The notes under the pieces: generated by a model
Seen by the model: the letters and a program-made list of their open reading frames with translations, nothing else
What the model was told of the DNA's origin: nothing
Databases searched by the model: none
Shown here: in pieces, positions 32,545 to 41,790 of the stretch
Layout: each line of letters starts with the position of its first letter
Numbering within the stretch: position 1 is the first letter of the stretch
Translations under genes and position numbers: made by a program
DNA from: Anaerotignum sp.
GTDB taxonomy: Bacteria > Bacillota > Clostridia > Lachnospirales > Anaerotignaceae
NCBI GenBank assembly: GCA_020024255.1
Contig: JAHHTX010000002.1
Coordinates: 1 to 49,673 of the forward strand
DNA length: 49,673 bases
Direction: 5' to 3'

Positions 32545-33449
32545 AATGTGCCTTCCTCATTTGTATCGGTTGATTTCACTTGGTTTACTAGGGTGCCAAT
32601 GCCTTCAATTTCGCACTGAATGACATCGCCTTCTTGGAGGAATTTGGGCGGAGTAAAGCCCATACCCACACCGGCAGGCGTACCCATGGCAATTATGGTG
32701 CCTGTTTTCAGCGTCATGCCCTGAGAAAGCTGACTGATGACTTTTGCCACACCGTTTATCATGAGAGCAGTATTGCTTTCCTGCCGCAATTCTCCGTTGA
32801 CATAAGAACGAATGGGCAAAGCAGGCGGATTTTCAAATTCGTCCCTTGTCACAATCCAAGGCCCTATGGGGGTAAAATCATCTAGACCTTTGCCAAAATA
32901 CCACTGCTTATGGGCAGTCTGCAAATTTCTTGCACTCATATCATTTAGTATAGTATATCCAAAAACATAAGAAAACGCATCTTCTTCCGATACATTTTTT
33001 GCATCTCTGCCAATGACAACCGCAAGTTCCACCTCATAGTCCAGACTATCTACAATATCGAAATGCCCGTCGATTTTCTCGCCATTTCCTAAAGCACGAT
33101 TGACACGTTTGGAAAAATAAATGGGCTGGGGACGTTCTCCTCCAAATGCTTCATCATGGAAACGTGCCGCTTCCTCTGCATGGGCGTAGTAATTGATGCC
33201 AAGACAAATAATGTCCTGCAAAGGATAGGGAATAGGTGCGGCAATCCTTACATCTTCTATGGGAATCCCGTCCATAGACTCCACAGCCTTAGCCAGCTCT
33301 GCCTGCTTTATTAGGGTCAAACTTTTGAGAAATTCCACCATATCCTGTGCGGCACAGCCAAGCTCGTTTATGGGGACAACCTGTGTACCATCTGCCTTCA
33401 GACAACCAACTTGCGTACCACTGCCGTGTATATATGTCAATACCTTCAT
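32538..33449 (-). CDS. Fumarylacetoacetate hydrolase-family protein
   Basis: A 303-aa enzyme of the FAH superfamily, which cleaves C-C bonds or decarboxylates 2-keto acids with a Mg or Mn ion. The metal ligands are visible as YEVELAVVIG (two Glu, about 145-154) and the Asp in TILNDMSARN. The substrate loop LGINYYAHAEE and the C-terminal GTPAGVGMG motif are present. The ATG follows GAAGGAGGG. A catabolic operon is not apparent around it; only a small membrane protein follows. The reaction (acylpyruvase, oxaloacetate decarboxylase or aromatic degradation) is uncertain. Confidence 0.88.
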   Translation of the reverse strand: MKVLTYIHGSGTQVGCLKADGTQVVPINELGCAAQDMVEFLKSLTLIKQAELAKAVESMDGIPIEDVRIAAPIPYPLQDIICLGINYYAHAEEAARFHDEAFGGERPQPIYFSKRVNRALGNGEKIDGHFDIVDSLDYEVELAVVIGRDAKNVSEEDAFSYVFGYTILNDMSARNLQTAHKQWYFGKGLDDFTPIGPWIVTRDEFENPPALPIRSYVNGELRQESNTALMINGVAKVISQLSQGMTLKTGTIIAMGTPAGVGMGFTPPKFLQEGDVIQCEIEGIGTLVNQVKSTDTNEEGTLC

Positions 33450-33679
33450 ACTTTCGCCCTCCTTCTTTATATTATCCACATCATACCATAAAACACCGTT
33501 TTCGCAAAGCTGTTTTCTGTTGTTCTGCCCATTTCCCCTTTAGGAAAACGAGAATCATACAGACAAAAGCGTGACCAAAGGCAGATATATCCATAGTATC
33601 CACATCGCTCCATTTTGCATATTTATACCTAACATCTGCAAGCAAATTACGGAAATACCTTGTTTTTTCAAAATTCCTC

Positions 33680-33708
33680 TTGCTTTTTATCAGAATTCTA
33701 TGTATAAT
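33680..33708 (+). promoter_or_regulatory. Promoter of argH
   Basis: TTGCTT, 17-nt spacer, TATAAT, about 84 bp before the ATG. The rest of the divergent gap 33450-33679 shows no gene. Confidence 0.6.
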
Positions 33709-33711
33709 AAT

Positions 33712-33725
33712 CTCATATTTATTCA
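33712..33725. promoter_or_regulatory. Weak ArgR-box candidate before argH
   Basis: CTCATATTTATTCA matches the reverse of the ARG-box core TGAATAWWWATTCA at 11 of 14 positions and lies just after the argH -10 element. This is suggestive only. Confidence 0.25.
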
Positions 33726-33791
33726 GTATTATGCAAGAAAACAGTATTTTCCCCTTTCGGGGATTGGTTTAATAGAAAGGATGTATTCTTC

Positions 33792-35171
33792 ATGGGAAAA
33801 CTTTGGGGCGGACGTTTCACACAGTCCACAGATACCTTCACCGACCATTTTCATTCTTCCATCGGCTTTGACAGCCGTATGTACGAAGAAGATATTACCG
33901 GAAGCATGGCACACGCCACTATGCTTGGCAAACAAGACATTATCCCTAAAGCAGATGCAGATTTGATTGTGAAAACTTTAGGGGAAATTCTGACGGACAT
34001 CAAAGATGGCAAGATTTCTTTCGACGAAAAAGCAGAAGATATTCATATGAATATCGAAACCATACTCATCAGCCGTATTGGAGATGTGGGGAAAAAGCTG
34101 CACACCGGCAGAAGCCGTAATGACCAAGTAGCTTTGGACACCCGTATGTATACGAAAAAAGAAATTCTGTTCCTGCAAAATCTCATAAAAGAACTTGTGG
34201 CAACATTAAATCATCTGGCGGAACAGCATACAGAAACTATACTGCCCGGCTATACGCATTTGCAACGAGCTCAGCCTGTGACCCTTGCCCATCATCTTCT
34301 GGCATACATCGAGATGTTTAAACGGGACTATGACCGTCTTTCCGATGCCTACAAGCGTACCAATGTCCTCCCCCTTGGCAGTGGTGCATTGGCTACCACA
34401 ACATATCCCCTTGACCGTTCCTTTGTAGCGGAACAGCTTGGCTTTGCAGGCATTTGTGCCAACAGCATAGATGGTGTTTCCGACAGGGATTTCTGTGTGG
34501 AAGTCATTTCCGACCTGTCCATTTTGATGATGCACCTGAGCCGTTTCTGTGAAGAAATCATTCTTTGGAGCAGCCACGAATTTCATTTCATTGAATTATC
34601 TGATGCTTACTCCACAGGCTCTAGCATCATGCCCCAGAAAAAGAACCCCGATATGGCAGAGTTGATTCGTGGGAAAACGGGACGGGTTTACGGCCATTTG
34701 ATGGGAATTTTAACGGTACTCAAAGGTCTGCCCCTTGCCTATAACAAAGATATGCAGGAAGATAAGGAATCTCTCTTTGATGCTATCGACACGGTAAAAA
34801 TGTGTCTGCCTGTATTCACCGCCATGCTTGCCACCATGACCGTGAAAAAAGAATCTATGGAAAATGCGGCAAAGGGTGGATTTACCAATGCCACAGATGC
34901 GGCTGACTGGCTTGTCAAACAAGGTGTGCCTTTCCGTGATGCCCATGGCATTATTGGCAGACTGGTGCTGTACTGCATTGCACATAATACCAATCTGGAC
35001 GACCTTTCCCTGGAAGAATATCAGGCGATTTCTCCTGTATTCAACGAAAGTATTTATGATGCCATCAGCGTAAAGAAATGTGTGGAAGCAAGAAACGTCT
35101 TTGGCGGGCCTTCCCCTTCCATGACAAAGGCAGCCATTGCAGCAAACAAGGATTTTCTGAAACAACAGTAA
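33792..35171 (+). CDS. argH: Argininosuccinate lyase
   Basis: A 459-aa cytosolic enzyme that splits argininosuccinate into arginine and fumarate, the last step of arginine synthesis. The fumarase-superfamily signature GSSIMPQKKNPD (about 278-289, catalytic Ser in the flexible loop) and TGRSRNDQVALDTR (about 108-121) are intact. The length is typical. AAAGGA lies upstream. argG is not adjacent, unlike in many genomes, so argH is its own unit with a promoter and tandem terminators. Confidence 0.96.
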   Translation: MGKLWGGRFTQSTDTFTDHFHSSIGFDSRMYEEDITGSMAHATMLGKQDIIPKADADLIVKTLGEILTDIKDGKISFDEKAEDIHMNIETILISRIGDVGKKLHTGRSRNDQVALDTRMYTKKEILFLQNLIKELVATLNHLAEQHTETILPGYTHLQRAQPVTLAHHLLAYIEMFKRDYDRLSDAYKRTNVLPLGSGALATTTYPLDRSFVAEQLGFAGICANSIDGVSDRDFCVEVISDLSILMMHLSRFCEEIILWSSHEFHFIELSDAYSTGSSIMPQKKNPDMAELIRGKTGRVYGHLMGILTVLKGLPLAYNKDMQEDKESLFDAIDTVKMCLPVFTAMLATMTVKKESMENAAKGGFTNATDAADWLVKQGVPFRDAHGIIGRLVLYCIAHNTNLDDLSLEEYQAISPVFNESIYDAISVKKCVEARNVFGGPSPSMTKAAIAANKDFLKQQ

Positions 35172-35186
35172 TTTGAAACTTTGACA

Positions 35187-35217
35187 AAGGGGGGCGACAA
35201 AATGTCGCCCCCCTTTC
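35187..35217 (+). terminator. argH terminator built from a repeat end (R9)
   Basis: Perfect 14-bp stem AAAGGGGGGCGACA / TGTCGCCCCCCTTT with a 3-nt loop. The AAGGGGGGCGAC arm, preceded by TTTGAC, is the same sequence as the right end of the dispersed repeat, so the hairpin looks like two repeat ends joined head to head. Confidence 0.8.
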
Positions 35218-35218
35218 A

Positions 35219-35252
35219 AGCCTCTCCTTTGGCAGAGGCTTTCTCTTTTTCT
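35219..35252 (+). terminator. Second, tandem terminator of argH
   Basis: Stem AAGCCTCT / AGAGGCTT with an 8-nt loop, then TCTCTTTTTC. It ends just before the convergent CofE-like gene. Confidence 0.78.
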
Positions 35253-35258
35253 CGCTTT

Positions 35259-36440
35259 TTAGTTTGCGTAGTTATTGAAATAGTTCTGTACCAATACAAT
35301 GGGTGTTCCCTTATCGCCACTGCCGCTGGTAAGGTCGCAGAGAGAACCAATCAGGTCTGTCAGGCGGCGAGGTGTTGTACCTTCGGATACCATACTGCCC
35401 TTCAAATCTTTCTCTTTTTCTTTGATACGCTTACGAATGGCTTCTGCCAGTTCTTCGCCTTTCAAATCGGCAAAGTCATTGTCAGCCAGATATTTCAGTT
35501 TCACTTCGTTGGGCAGTCCCATAAGGCCATCTGTATACCCTACACCAACAACCGGATCAGCCAGTTCCCAGATTTTGCCCACAGGGTCTTTAAATGCACC
35601 GTCGCCGTATACCATTGCTTCTACTTTTACGCCGGTGCGGGAAAGAATTTCCTTCTGGATAGCTTCCACCACTTCCTGTGCATTTTTGGGGAACAATTTT
35701 ACTGTATTTTCTGTTGCCTTATTGGAACCCAAAAGACCGTATTGGGGGTTAAAACCGGAGCCATTTACGGATTCGTTCAAAATTTCGCAAAGTGTCAGCA
35801 CCTTTTCGCCGCCTGCTGCCAATATGCGACGTTTGGAGCGTTCTCTTGTATGGGTATCACAGCAAATTGCATTTTTGGTATATTTTGCAATGACTTCGGG
35901 GTGGTTTGCAAAAATAATTTCCGCTTCTGCCCCTTCTTCTTCAATCAGACCTTTGTAGTAGTCCACATAATCCACGCCGGTAAAGGGGTGCTTAACATAG
36001 CCAAAGATTCTGCGATAATCTTCAAGGGAAAGGACGTCTGTGTAAGGGTTTACCCCACTTTCGTCCAAAAGGTCTGCATCAAAGAGATGGTTGCCCACTT
36101 CGTCAGAAGGGTAGCCAAGCTGTAATACCACCTTTTTTGCCCCTTTTGCAATACCACGCAGGCAGATAGCAAAACGGTTTCTGCTTAAAATGGGGAATAC
36201 CACACCAACGGTATCGCCGCCCAGTTTTGCCTTAACATCTGTGGCAATATCCTCTGTGGAAGCATAGTTGCCATCTGCTCTTGCCACCACTGCTTCTGTT
36301 ACACAAATGACATCTCTTTCCTGTAAAGAAAAGCCGTCTTCTTTTGCAGCAGCCAGAACGGAATCTGCCGTCATTTTTACAATATCATCACCCTCACGAA
36401 TGATGGGTGCTTTGATGCCTCTGGAAATCGTACCTGCCAT
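35259..36440 (-). CDS. CofE-like protein (coenzyme F420-0:L-glutamate ligase family)
   Basis: A 393-aa member of the F420-0:gamma-glutamyl ligase family. It contains ERDVICVTEAVVARADG, VVFPILSRNRFAICLRG and VEAMVYGDGAFKDP as recognisable segments. True CofE adds glutamate to F420-0 in archaea and actinobacteria. No F420 biosynthesis gene is present here, and most Clostridia are not known to make F420, so another amide-bond ligation is more likely. AGGAGG sets the ATG. Upstream lie a promoter and a leader with a strong terminator hairpin, suggesting attenuation. Confidence 0.8.
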   Translation of the reverse strand: MAGTISRGIKAPIIREGDDIVKMTADSVLAAAKEDGFSLQERDVICVTEAVVARADGNYASTEDIATDVKAKLGGDTVGVVFPILSRNRFAICLRGIAKGAKKVVLQLGYPSDEVGNHLFDADLLDESGVNPYTDVLSLEDYRRIFGYVKHPFTGVDYVDYYKGLIEEEGAEAEIIFANHPEVIAKYTKNAICCDTHTRERSKRRILAAGGEKVLTLCEILNESVNGSGFNPQYGLLGSNKATENTVKLFPKNAQEVVEAIQKEILSRTGVKVEAMVYGDGAFKDPVGKIWELADPVVGVGYTDGLMGLPNEVKLKYLADNDFADLKGEELAEAIRKRIKEKEKDLKGSMVSEGTTPRRLTDLIGSLCDLTSGSGDKGTPIVLVQNYFNNYAN

Positions 36441-36535
36441 ATGAAAAACCTCCTGAATATTGGGAAATGCTTTTTTGTGCATTTCCGGATAATATGAAAT
36501 TTAAAAACAGGATAACCTGATTTTTGCAAAAAAAA

Positions 36536-36588
36536 TCATCAAATTTTGCTTATAGCAATCCCTATGACGGGATTGAGCAAATTTGATG
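36536..36588 (-). terminator. Terminator hairpin in the leader of the CofE-like gene
   Basis: Minus strand: long stem TCATCAAATTTGCTCAATCCC / GGGATTGCT..AGCAAAATTTGATGA with a small internal loop, followed by eight T. It lies about 46-98 nt after the predicted transcription start and about 95 nt before the ATG: an attenuator position. Confidence 0.8.
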
Positions 36589-36633
36589 AATATTGGGGTG
36601 GATGAAGCCTTTGTGTTCAATCACCGACAAGTT

Positions 36634-36663
36634 ATTTTAACAGGAAAAACATCGGCTTGTCAA
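36634..36663 (-). promoter_or_regulatory. Promoter of the CofE-like gene
   Basis: Minus strand TTGACA, 18-nt spacer, TAAAAT. A possible terminator of the upstream HAD gene (GCAAAGAG / CTCTTTGC, 36672-36705) lies just before it. The gap 36664-36838 holds no convincing gene. Confidence 0.65.
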
Positions 36664-36838
36664 TAAAAACAGCAAAGAGAAAGAAAATTTTTTTATCCTC
36701 TTTGCAAAAAAAACACATTTGGGCAAATTTTGAAAGCCAAATCACATAAAATATTGACTGCCAACGGGTATACCTTTTGAAAGGGCAGCATTCCCATGCC
36801 TTTTCCTTTGCCTTTCCGTTTTTGGGCAGTCTGGGGAG

Positions 36839-36915
36839 CAGCAAAGTCGCCCCCCCTTTCGGCAAAGCCTCATTTCATGGAAGGCTTTGATGAGCAGGCA
36901 AAAGGATAACTACCG
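36839..36915 (-). repeat. Dispersed hairpin repeat, copy R4 (short form)
   Basis: CAGCAAAGTCGCCCCCC end, AAAGCCT / AGGCTTT hairpin, then GCAGGC-AAAAGGATAACTACC, which joins directly to sequence like the opposite terminus. The central hairpins are deleted. It lies 3' of the HAD phosphatase gene. Confidence 0.75.
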
Positions 36916-36930
36916 AAACCGCTTTCCTTT

Positions 36931-37581
36931 TCAGCGAAACAGCGATACCAATTCCATAGGCGTTTTCACAACACAGTCGGCTTTATGGGCAATCAACTCC
37001 GCTCTGTCCCCATAGCCGTATTCCACACCAATGGTAGAGATGCCCAAAGCACGGCCGCCGTCAATGTCATACATTCTGTCCCCCACCATAACGGCATTGT
37101 CTTTTGCTGCACCCATTTTGTTGAGTACATATGCCATAACCTCTTGCTTATTTGTCCGATTTTCTTCCACATTGTCGCCGCCTACCAGTTCAAAGTAGTC
37201 CAAAAGCCCATAATGCTCCAGTATCCGCACTGCTGCCCATTCATGCTTCGATGTGGCAACACCAAGACGTTTTCCCTTGTTTTTTAAGGCAGACAACATT
37301 TCCCTCACACCATCATAGACCTTGTTTTCAAACATGCCCACTTGAAAATACCGCTCTCTGAAATAGGCAAGGGCAGTTTTGGTATCTGCCTCACTGAGGG
37401 CAAATTCCTTGCGGAAGGTTTCCTGCAAGGGAGGCCCAATCATAAACCGCAGTTCCTCATCTGTCCAAAGACGCATACCCATTTTTTCCTGCATATATCT
37501 GGTACAGCGAAATACCCCTTCTGCGGAGTCCGTCAGCGTACCGTCAAGGTCAAATAATATGATTTCCTGTTTCCACTTCAT
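36931..37581 (-). CDS. HAD-family phosphatase (phosphoglycolate phosphatase-like)
   Basis: A 216-aa haloacid dehalogenase-type hydrolase with a helical cap. Motif I is LFDLDGTLTDS (about 9-19), motif II VATSKHE (Ser about 110), and motifs III/IV MVGDRMYDIDGG (about 165-176). The subfamily resembles Gph/YfnB/PpaX enzymes acting on phosphoglycolate, pyrophosphate or sugar phosphates. The ATG follows CAGGAGA. It lies 68 bp after spoIIP on the same strand. The true substrate cannot be told. Confidence 0.9.
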   Translation of the reverse strand: MKWKQEIILFDLDGTLTDSAEGVFRCTRYMQEKMGMRLWTDEELRFMIGPPLQETFRKEFALSEADTKTALAYFRERYFQVGMFENKVYDGVREMLSALKNKGKRLGVATSKHEWAAVRILEHYGLLDYFELVGGDNVEENRTNKQEVMAYVLNKMGAAKDNAVMVGDRMYDIDGGRALGISTIGVEYGYGDRAELIAHKADCVVKTPMELVSLFR

Positions 37582-37649
37582 TTTCTTTTCTCCTGTCTAT
37601 GTATCTGTATTCTTGTTTCATTTTACAGGAAAAAGGGCAAATCTGCAAA

Positions 37650-38702
37650 TCATTTTCTTGGCAGCAGTACCTCAGCCAATATTTCCGAAAGAGGCTCCAT
37701 GGCATTAAGGGCTTCCTCTTTTGTATTGGTCTGTGCCCCCACCTCAATCAGGGTGGAACGGGGCATAAAATGCAAACTGAATCGATAGGCATTCAAATAG
37801 ATTTTACGGTTAAAATTTCCGAAATTCCCACGGGAAACCGCCTGCATCTGCAAACTAAATTCCAGATTATCCTTGATATAGGGATTGGAAAGTCCTTCTG
37901 CGGGAGTCAGTTCCCCATTTTTATTTAAGCGGCATAAGCCATTGAAAAACATAATTTGGGCACAAGGCTTGCCGTTTACCTCCGTCACCAGCTTTGTTCC
38001 TTCTGCCACCCCGTCACGGTGCATATCAATACAGACTTCTATGGAGGGATTTTCCTTCAATATCTGCCGAATGGGGGCGTCCATACGTTCATAAGAACCA
38101 AGAACTTCCCGTTGTCCGTTGACCATATCGTATCGCCCTGTGTCATGGAGAACAGGGATTCCCTTTTCCTCCAAAAGCTCCTTCAAGCGTTCCCCTACGC
38201 CCCAAATTCCTTCCTCCATACCTTTTGTCATATCGCTGTCGGCATATTCCTCACAGGAATGGGTATGAAAAATCAATACTTTCGGCTCCTTTCCCTTGCA
38301 ATCTATAGAAAAGTCACGGGAAAGGGCTTTTTCCACATCAATGTCTTTAGGAAGAAATGCCGTTCTGCTATCCACCACATAGAGATTGCTTTTGAGTGCA
38401 TCAAATGTTTGATATTGTTCCTTAAAATTTGCCATGGGCTGTTCTGCCTGAATCGCTGTTTTGGCAAAGTCCACATCTCCAATGCCCATAACCGTCTTTT
38501 CTTTGGCAGGAAACGGCTCTGTTTCCTCTTTTTTTCCGTTCCCAACAGAAAAAGCCGTTGCCGAAACTTGTCCGGGCAATATTTCCGAAAGGGCAAGCCC
38601 TGCACCGCCCATACGCCAAAGACAGGGAAGTACCAGCACAAATACACAAAGACCCACCATACTTCGTCTAAGGTTTCTTTTGTCTTTTTCCCGCTTTCCC
38701 AT
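37650..38702 (-). CDS. spoIIP: Stage II sporulation protein P (cell-wall amidase/endopeptidase)
   Basis: A 350-aa membrane-anchored engulfment enzyme. It removes stem peptides from peptidoglycan so that SpoIID can cut the glycan. An N-terminal membrane helix (about 15-40) precedes the amidase_3-like domain (about 135-345). Zinc and catalytic positions are seen in FHTHSCEEYAD, CIDMHRDG and LIEVGAQTNT. The ATG has AGAGGAGGC upstream. It follows glmM across repeat R5. The gpr gene that often neighbours spoIIP is not present. Confidence 0.94.
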   Translation of the reverse strand: MGKREKDKRNLRRSMVGLCVFVLVLPCLWRMGGAGLALSEILPGQVSATAFSVGNGKKEETEPFPAKEKTVMGIGDVDFAKTAIQAEQPMANFKEQYQTFDALKSNLYVVDSRTAFLPKDIDVEKALSRDFSIDCKGKEPKVLIFHTHSCEEYADSDMTKGMEEGIWGVGERLKELLEEKGIPVLHDTGRYDMVNGQREVLGSYERMDAPIRQILKENPSIEVCIDMHRDGVAEGTKLVTEVNGKPCAQIMFFNGLCRLNKNGELTPAEGLSNPYIKDNLEFSLQMQAVSRGNFGNFNRKIYLNAYRFSLHFMPRSTLIEVGAQTNTKEEALNAMEPLSEILAEVLLPRK

Positions 38703-38785
38703 GGGCTGCCTCCTCTCCTCTCCCTATAGCATATGTAGGAAAAAAGGAAAAAAGAACGGGATTTTTTATGTGTAAAAAAGGTGCA

Positions 38786-38984
38786 GACTGTAGACAAAGT
38801 GGTTTTTATCCCTTTTCGAAAATACGGAAGAAGTTGGGAAACGAAGGTTTCCCAAATGGAATCCGCAGTGAGAATTGACTTCCCACAAGAAAAAGCAGAA
38901 GTTTCAAGGCTTTTTTGCCATGGAACTTCTGCTTTATCCTTCTGTCTGCCCGTCAAAGCCTTGTTTGTAACAAAGCTTTCTGCT
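38786..38984 (+). repeat. Dispersed hairpin repeat, copy R5
   Basis: Left end CTGTAGACAAAGTGG is a well-preserved terminus. The GGGAAACGAAGGTTTCCC hairpin, the GCAGAAGTTTCAAGG hairpin and part of the right-hand AAAGCCTTG / CAAAGCTTT hairpin follow; the right terminus is lost. It lies between glmM (3' side) and spoIIP. Confidence 0.87.
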
Positions 38985-39060
38985 CATTTGGTATATGGTT
39001 CAACTGGCAAAAATAGGAGAAGAAAAAGGGAATACCACAGGGCATCTCCCCCTTAACCAA

Positions 39061-40410
39061 TTATTTCAGCATATCTTCTATCAATACCGCCAGTTTCTTG
39101 GCTTCTTTTTCCATATGCACCAAATCCTTGCCCTCAATCATCACACGCACAAGGGGTTCTGTGCCGGAGGTACGAATGAGGACTCTGCCTTCTCCGGAAA
39201 ACGTCGCATTCAGTTTTTCAATGGCATGGCGAATTTCCGGCACTTCCATGTAGGTATTCTTTTTGGCATTATTCACACGGGCATTCACCAAAACTTGGGG
39301 CATGGTTTCCATGACAGAAGCCAGTTCCGAAGCCTTTTTCCCTGTACGCTTCATCACAGAAAGAATCTGAATGGCAGTCAAAATCCCATCGCCTGTGGTA
39401 TTGTGGTCAAGGAAAATAATGTGTCCTGACTGCTCACCCCCAAGATTTCTGTCTGCTTCCATCATCCGCTCCAAAACATAACGGTCGCCAACGCCGGTCT
39501 GCTCAATATGAATTCCATTCTTTTCGCCCATCAGGTTTAAGCCAAGGTTTGTCATGACTGTACCCACAATGGTATTGCCCCGCAGTTCGCCTCTCTCCTT
39601 CATATCCAAACCACAAACGGCAAGAATTTTGTCCCCATCTATCAGATTGCCTTTTTCGTCTACAGCAAGGCAGCGGTCTGCATCGCCGTCAAAGGCAAAG
39701 CCAATGTCTGCACCATTTTCCTTGACAAATGCCTGCAAATCCTCCATATGGGTAGAGCCGCATTTGGCATTGATGTTTGTACCGTCCGGTTCATTGTGGA
39801 TAATACACATACCGGCACCAAGATTCAAAAGTGCAATGGGTGCCGCCTTGTAAGATGCCCCATTGGCACAATCCAAAGCCACTTTAATGCCGTTAAACCG
39901 CTCCTTTGTGGTTTTGGTCAGGAAATCAATATAATCGTCCAATGCCTCCTCTGCCACAGAGCGTGTACCAATGCCTGCACCTGTGGGGCAAGGGAGAATT
40001 TCCCTGTGTGCCATAATAATATCTTCGATTTCGTCCTCCAATGCATCGCTGAGCTTATACCCCTTGCTGTTAAAAAACTTAATGCCATTATATTCTACAG
40101 GGTTGTGGGAGGCAGAAATGACAACACCTGCGTCCAAGCGGTATTTCCGCACCAGATATGCCACAGCAGGCGTGGGCACAATGCCTGCCAAAACAGCGTG
40201 TGCCCCCACAGAACAAATGCCTGCCGCCAGTGCCGCTTCCAACATATCTCCGCTGATTCTTGTATCCATTCCCACCAATATGCGGGGTGCGTGTTTGGTT
40301 TCTCTGGTAAGAACATATGCACCAGCTCTGCCCAGCTGATATGCCATTTCCCCTGTCAATTCTGTATTAGCTACCCCACGGACACCGTCCGTACCGAATA
40401 ATCTTCCCAT
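39061..40410 (-). CDS. glmM: Phosphoglucosamine mutase
   Basis: A 449-aa enzyme converting glucosamine 6-phosphate to glucosamine 1-phosphate for UDP-GlcNAc and wall synthesis. The phosphoserine loop ISASHNPVEYNGIKFF (Ser about 101), the metal loop FDGDADR (about 240-246) and the C-terminal RTSGTEPLVRVM are intact. It is last in the cdaA-cdaR-glmM operon, conserved in Firmicutes, where GlmM can bind and restrain CdaA. The ATG follows AAAGGAG. Confidence 0.97.
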   Translation of the reverse strand: MGRLFGTDGVRGVANTELTGEMAYQLGRAGAYVLTRETKHAPRILVGMDTRISGDMLEAALAAGICSVGAHAVLAGIVPTPAVAYLVRKYRLDAGVVISASHNPVEYNGIKFFNSKGYKLSDALEDEIEDIIMAHREILPCPTGAGIGTRSVAEEALDDYIDFLTKTTKERFNGIKVALDCANGASYKAAPIALLNLGAGMCIIHNEPDGTNINAKCGSTHMEDLQAFVKENGADIGFAFDGDADRCLAVDEKGNLIDGDKILAVCGLDMKERGELRGNTIVGTVMTNLGLNLMGEKNGIHIEQTGVGDRYVLERMMEADRNLGGEQSGHIIFLDHNTTGDGILTAIQILSVMKRTGKKASELASVMETMPQVLVNARVNNAKKNTYMEVPEIRHAIEKLNATFSGEGRVLIRTSGTEPLVRVMIEGKDLVHMEKEAKKLAVLIEDMLK

Positions 40411-40503
40411 GTTTTCTACTCCTTTAATCTATTTTTTATCGAGATATCCGCAGAAGTCTTTTTTTCTTTAAAGAAAAACATCTGCTGCCATTTATTTTAC
40501 CTG

Positions 40504-41790
40504 TTAAGCCGTTGGCTCTGACTCTACTTCTTCCGTTTCTTCCATAGGCGAAGCAGGTACTTTTTCCACACCAATATAAACAGTGGTTTCCGCTGCCGTA
40601 ATGCCTTGGGGCTGATGCCACAAAATCGGAACCGAATGTTCCCCTTCTTCCAATCCGCTTACGTCCACAGTACCGGACAGGGCAGAAACATCTCCTCCAC
40701 TACCTGTAAGAGAAACGGAAACCGTTTCCGGCAAATGGTAGACATAACCCTCTTGTCGGTTTGTTATGGTAATACGGGAAGAGGGAATGGAGATTTTTCT
40801 TCCTTCGTTTTTGACAATTTTCGCCACAACCTGCACGGTATTTTCCGTGGGATTTTTCAAAGAACAGCCTGTAGGCAAATAGTGCGAGATATTGTAATTC
40901 TTTGTCACATCAGCGGTTTTGCCGGAAATATCCATATTTTCCAATGTAATGCTGTCTATTTTGGCAAGGTTTTCTTCCTCTCCCAATATGACAATGGACT
41001 TAGGATTGTAACTCAGTTCCTCAAAGCGGTATCCCGTTGCAGGGGCACCAATGGCTTCCACCAAAACAGGAACAACTTTTTCATCATAAACGCCATAGGT
41101 CAATATCACGGTTTTTTTGCTTAATACAACCCCGTCTACCACTTCTCCTCGGCGGTTATAAGCCGTAAGGGGTGCTTCAACAACGCCCTCATTTTTCGCC
41201 TGCACTGCATCTACAGCGGCACGCACCACTGCCACCTCATCTACTTTGGACTTTGCCCCCTGCACCAAAACCGTATTTTGGCTGAGTATAGGTGCAGTCA
41301 GTTTCTTTCCATTTTCCTTTTTGTTGGTTAGCATTGGTTCAATGGGAAATTCCTTCTGCGTAAGCCTTTCCATTTTCATCTCCATTTTAGAGGGAAATTT
41401 TCCTACAATTTCATATCCGGAAACGCCATTTGGCAGGGATACACGAATTTCTCTGCTTATGGTATCGCCACTTGCAATATAGTTAAGGTCGCTTACATCA
41501 ATATATGCCCGAAGCATATCCGATTGTCTTTGGCTGAGACGGTCAAGAGCCGTCCGCTGCCCTTTGATTTTGATATTGACCTTTGTTCCCAAAATTTCGT
41601 CTTCGTTGGAAATTGTCAAGCCCTTTGCATGGAGAGATGTCATACCGTCCACCTGCAACATGGTGCTGTAGGTTCTGGTATCCACAGGTTGATTGATACT
41701 GATGACCATATACCACATGGTAACGGCAATGGCGACCGAAAGGAATTTCCAACCTAAGTCTTTCATCAAAACTTCCTGCAATCGTTTCAT
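40504..41790 (-). CDS. cdaR: CdaR (YbbR-domain regulator of CdaA)
   Basis: A 428-aa membrane-anchored protein with an N-terminal helix (about 13-32) and several extracytoplasmic YbbR repeats of about 80 residues (for example VVRAAVDAVQAKNEGVVEAPL and ISGKTADVTKNYNIS regions). The C-terminus is acidic. CdaR binds CdaA across the membrane and adjusts c-di-AMP output. Its ATG overlaps the cdaA stop by 4 bp (ATGA), so the two are translationally coupled. Confidence 0.92.
   Translation of the reverse strand: MKRLQEVLMKDLGWKFLSVAIAVTMWYMVISINQPVDTRTYSTMLQVDGMTSLHAKGLTISNEDEILGTKVNIKIKGQRTALDRLSQRQSDMLRAYIDVSDLNYIASGDTISREIRVSLPNGVSGYEIVGKFPSKMEMKMERLTQKEFPIEPMLTNKKENGKKLTAPILSQNTVLVQGAKSKVDEVAVVRAAVDAVQAKNEGVVEAPLTAYNRRGEVVDGVVLSKKTVILTYGVYDEKVVPVLVEAIGAPATGYRFEELSYNPKSIVILGEEENLAKIDSITLENMDISGKTADVTKNYNISHYLPTGCSLKNPTENTVQVVAKIVKNEGRKISIPSSRITITNRQEGYVYHLPETVSVSLTGSGGDVSALSGTVDVSGLEEGEHSVPILWHQPQGITAAETTVYIGVEKVPASPMEETEEVESEPTA

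Noticed and set aside
36632..36865. 77-codon minus-strand frame between the HAD and CofE-like genes
   Set aside because: It spans a repeat end, a hairpin and a promoter and lacks a ribosome-binding site.
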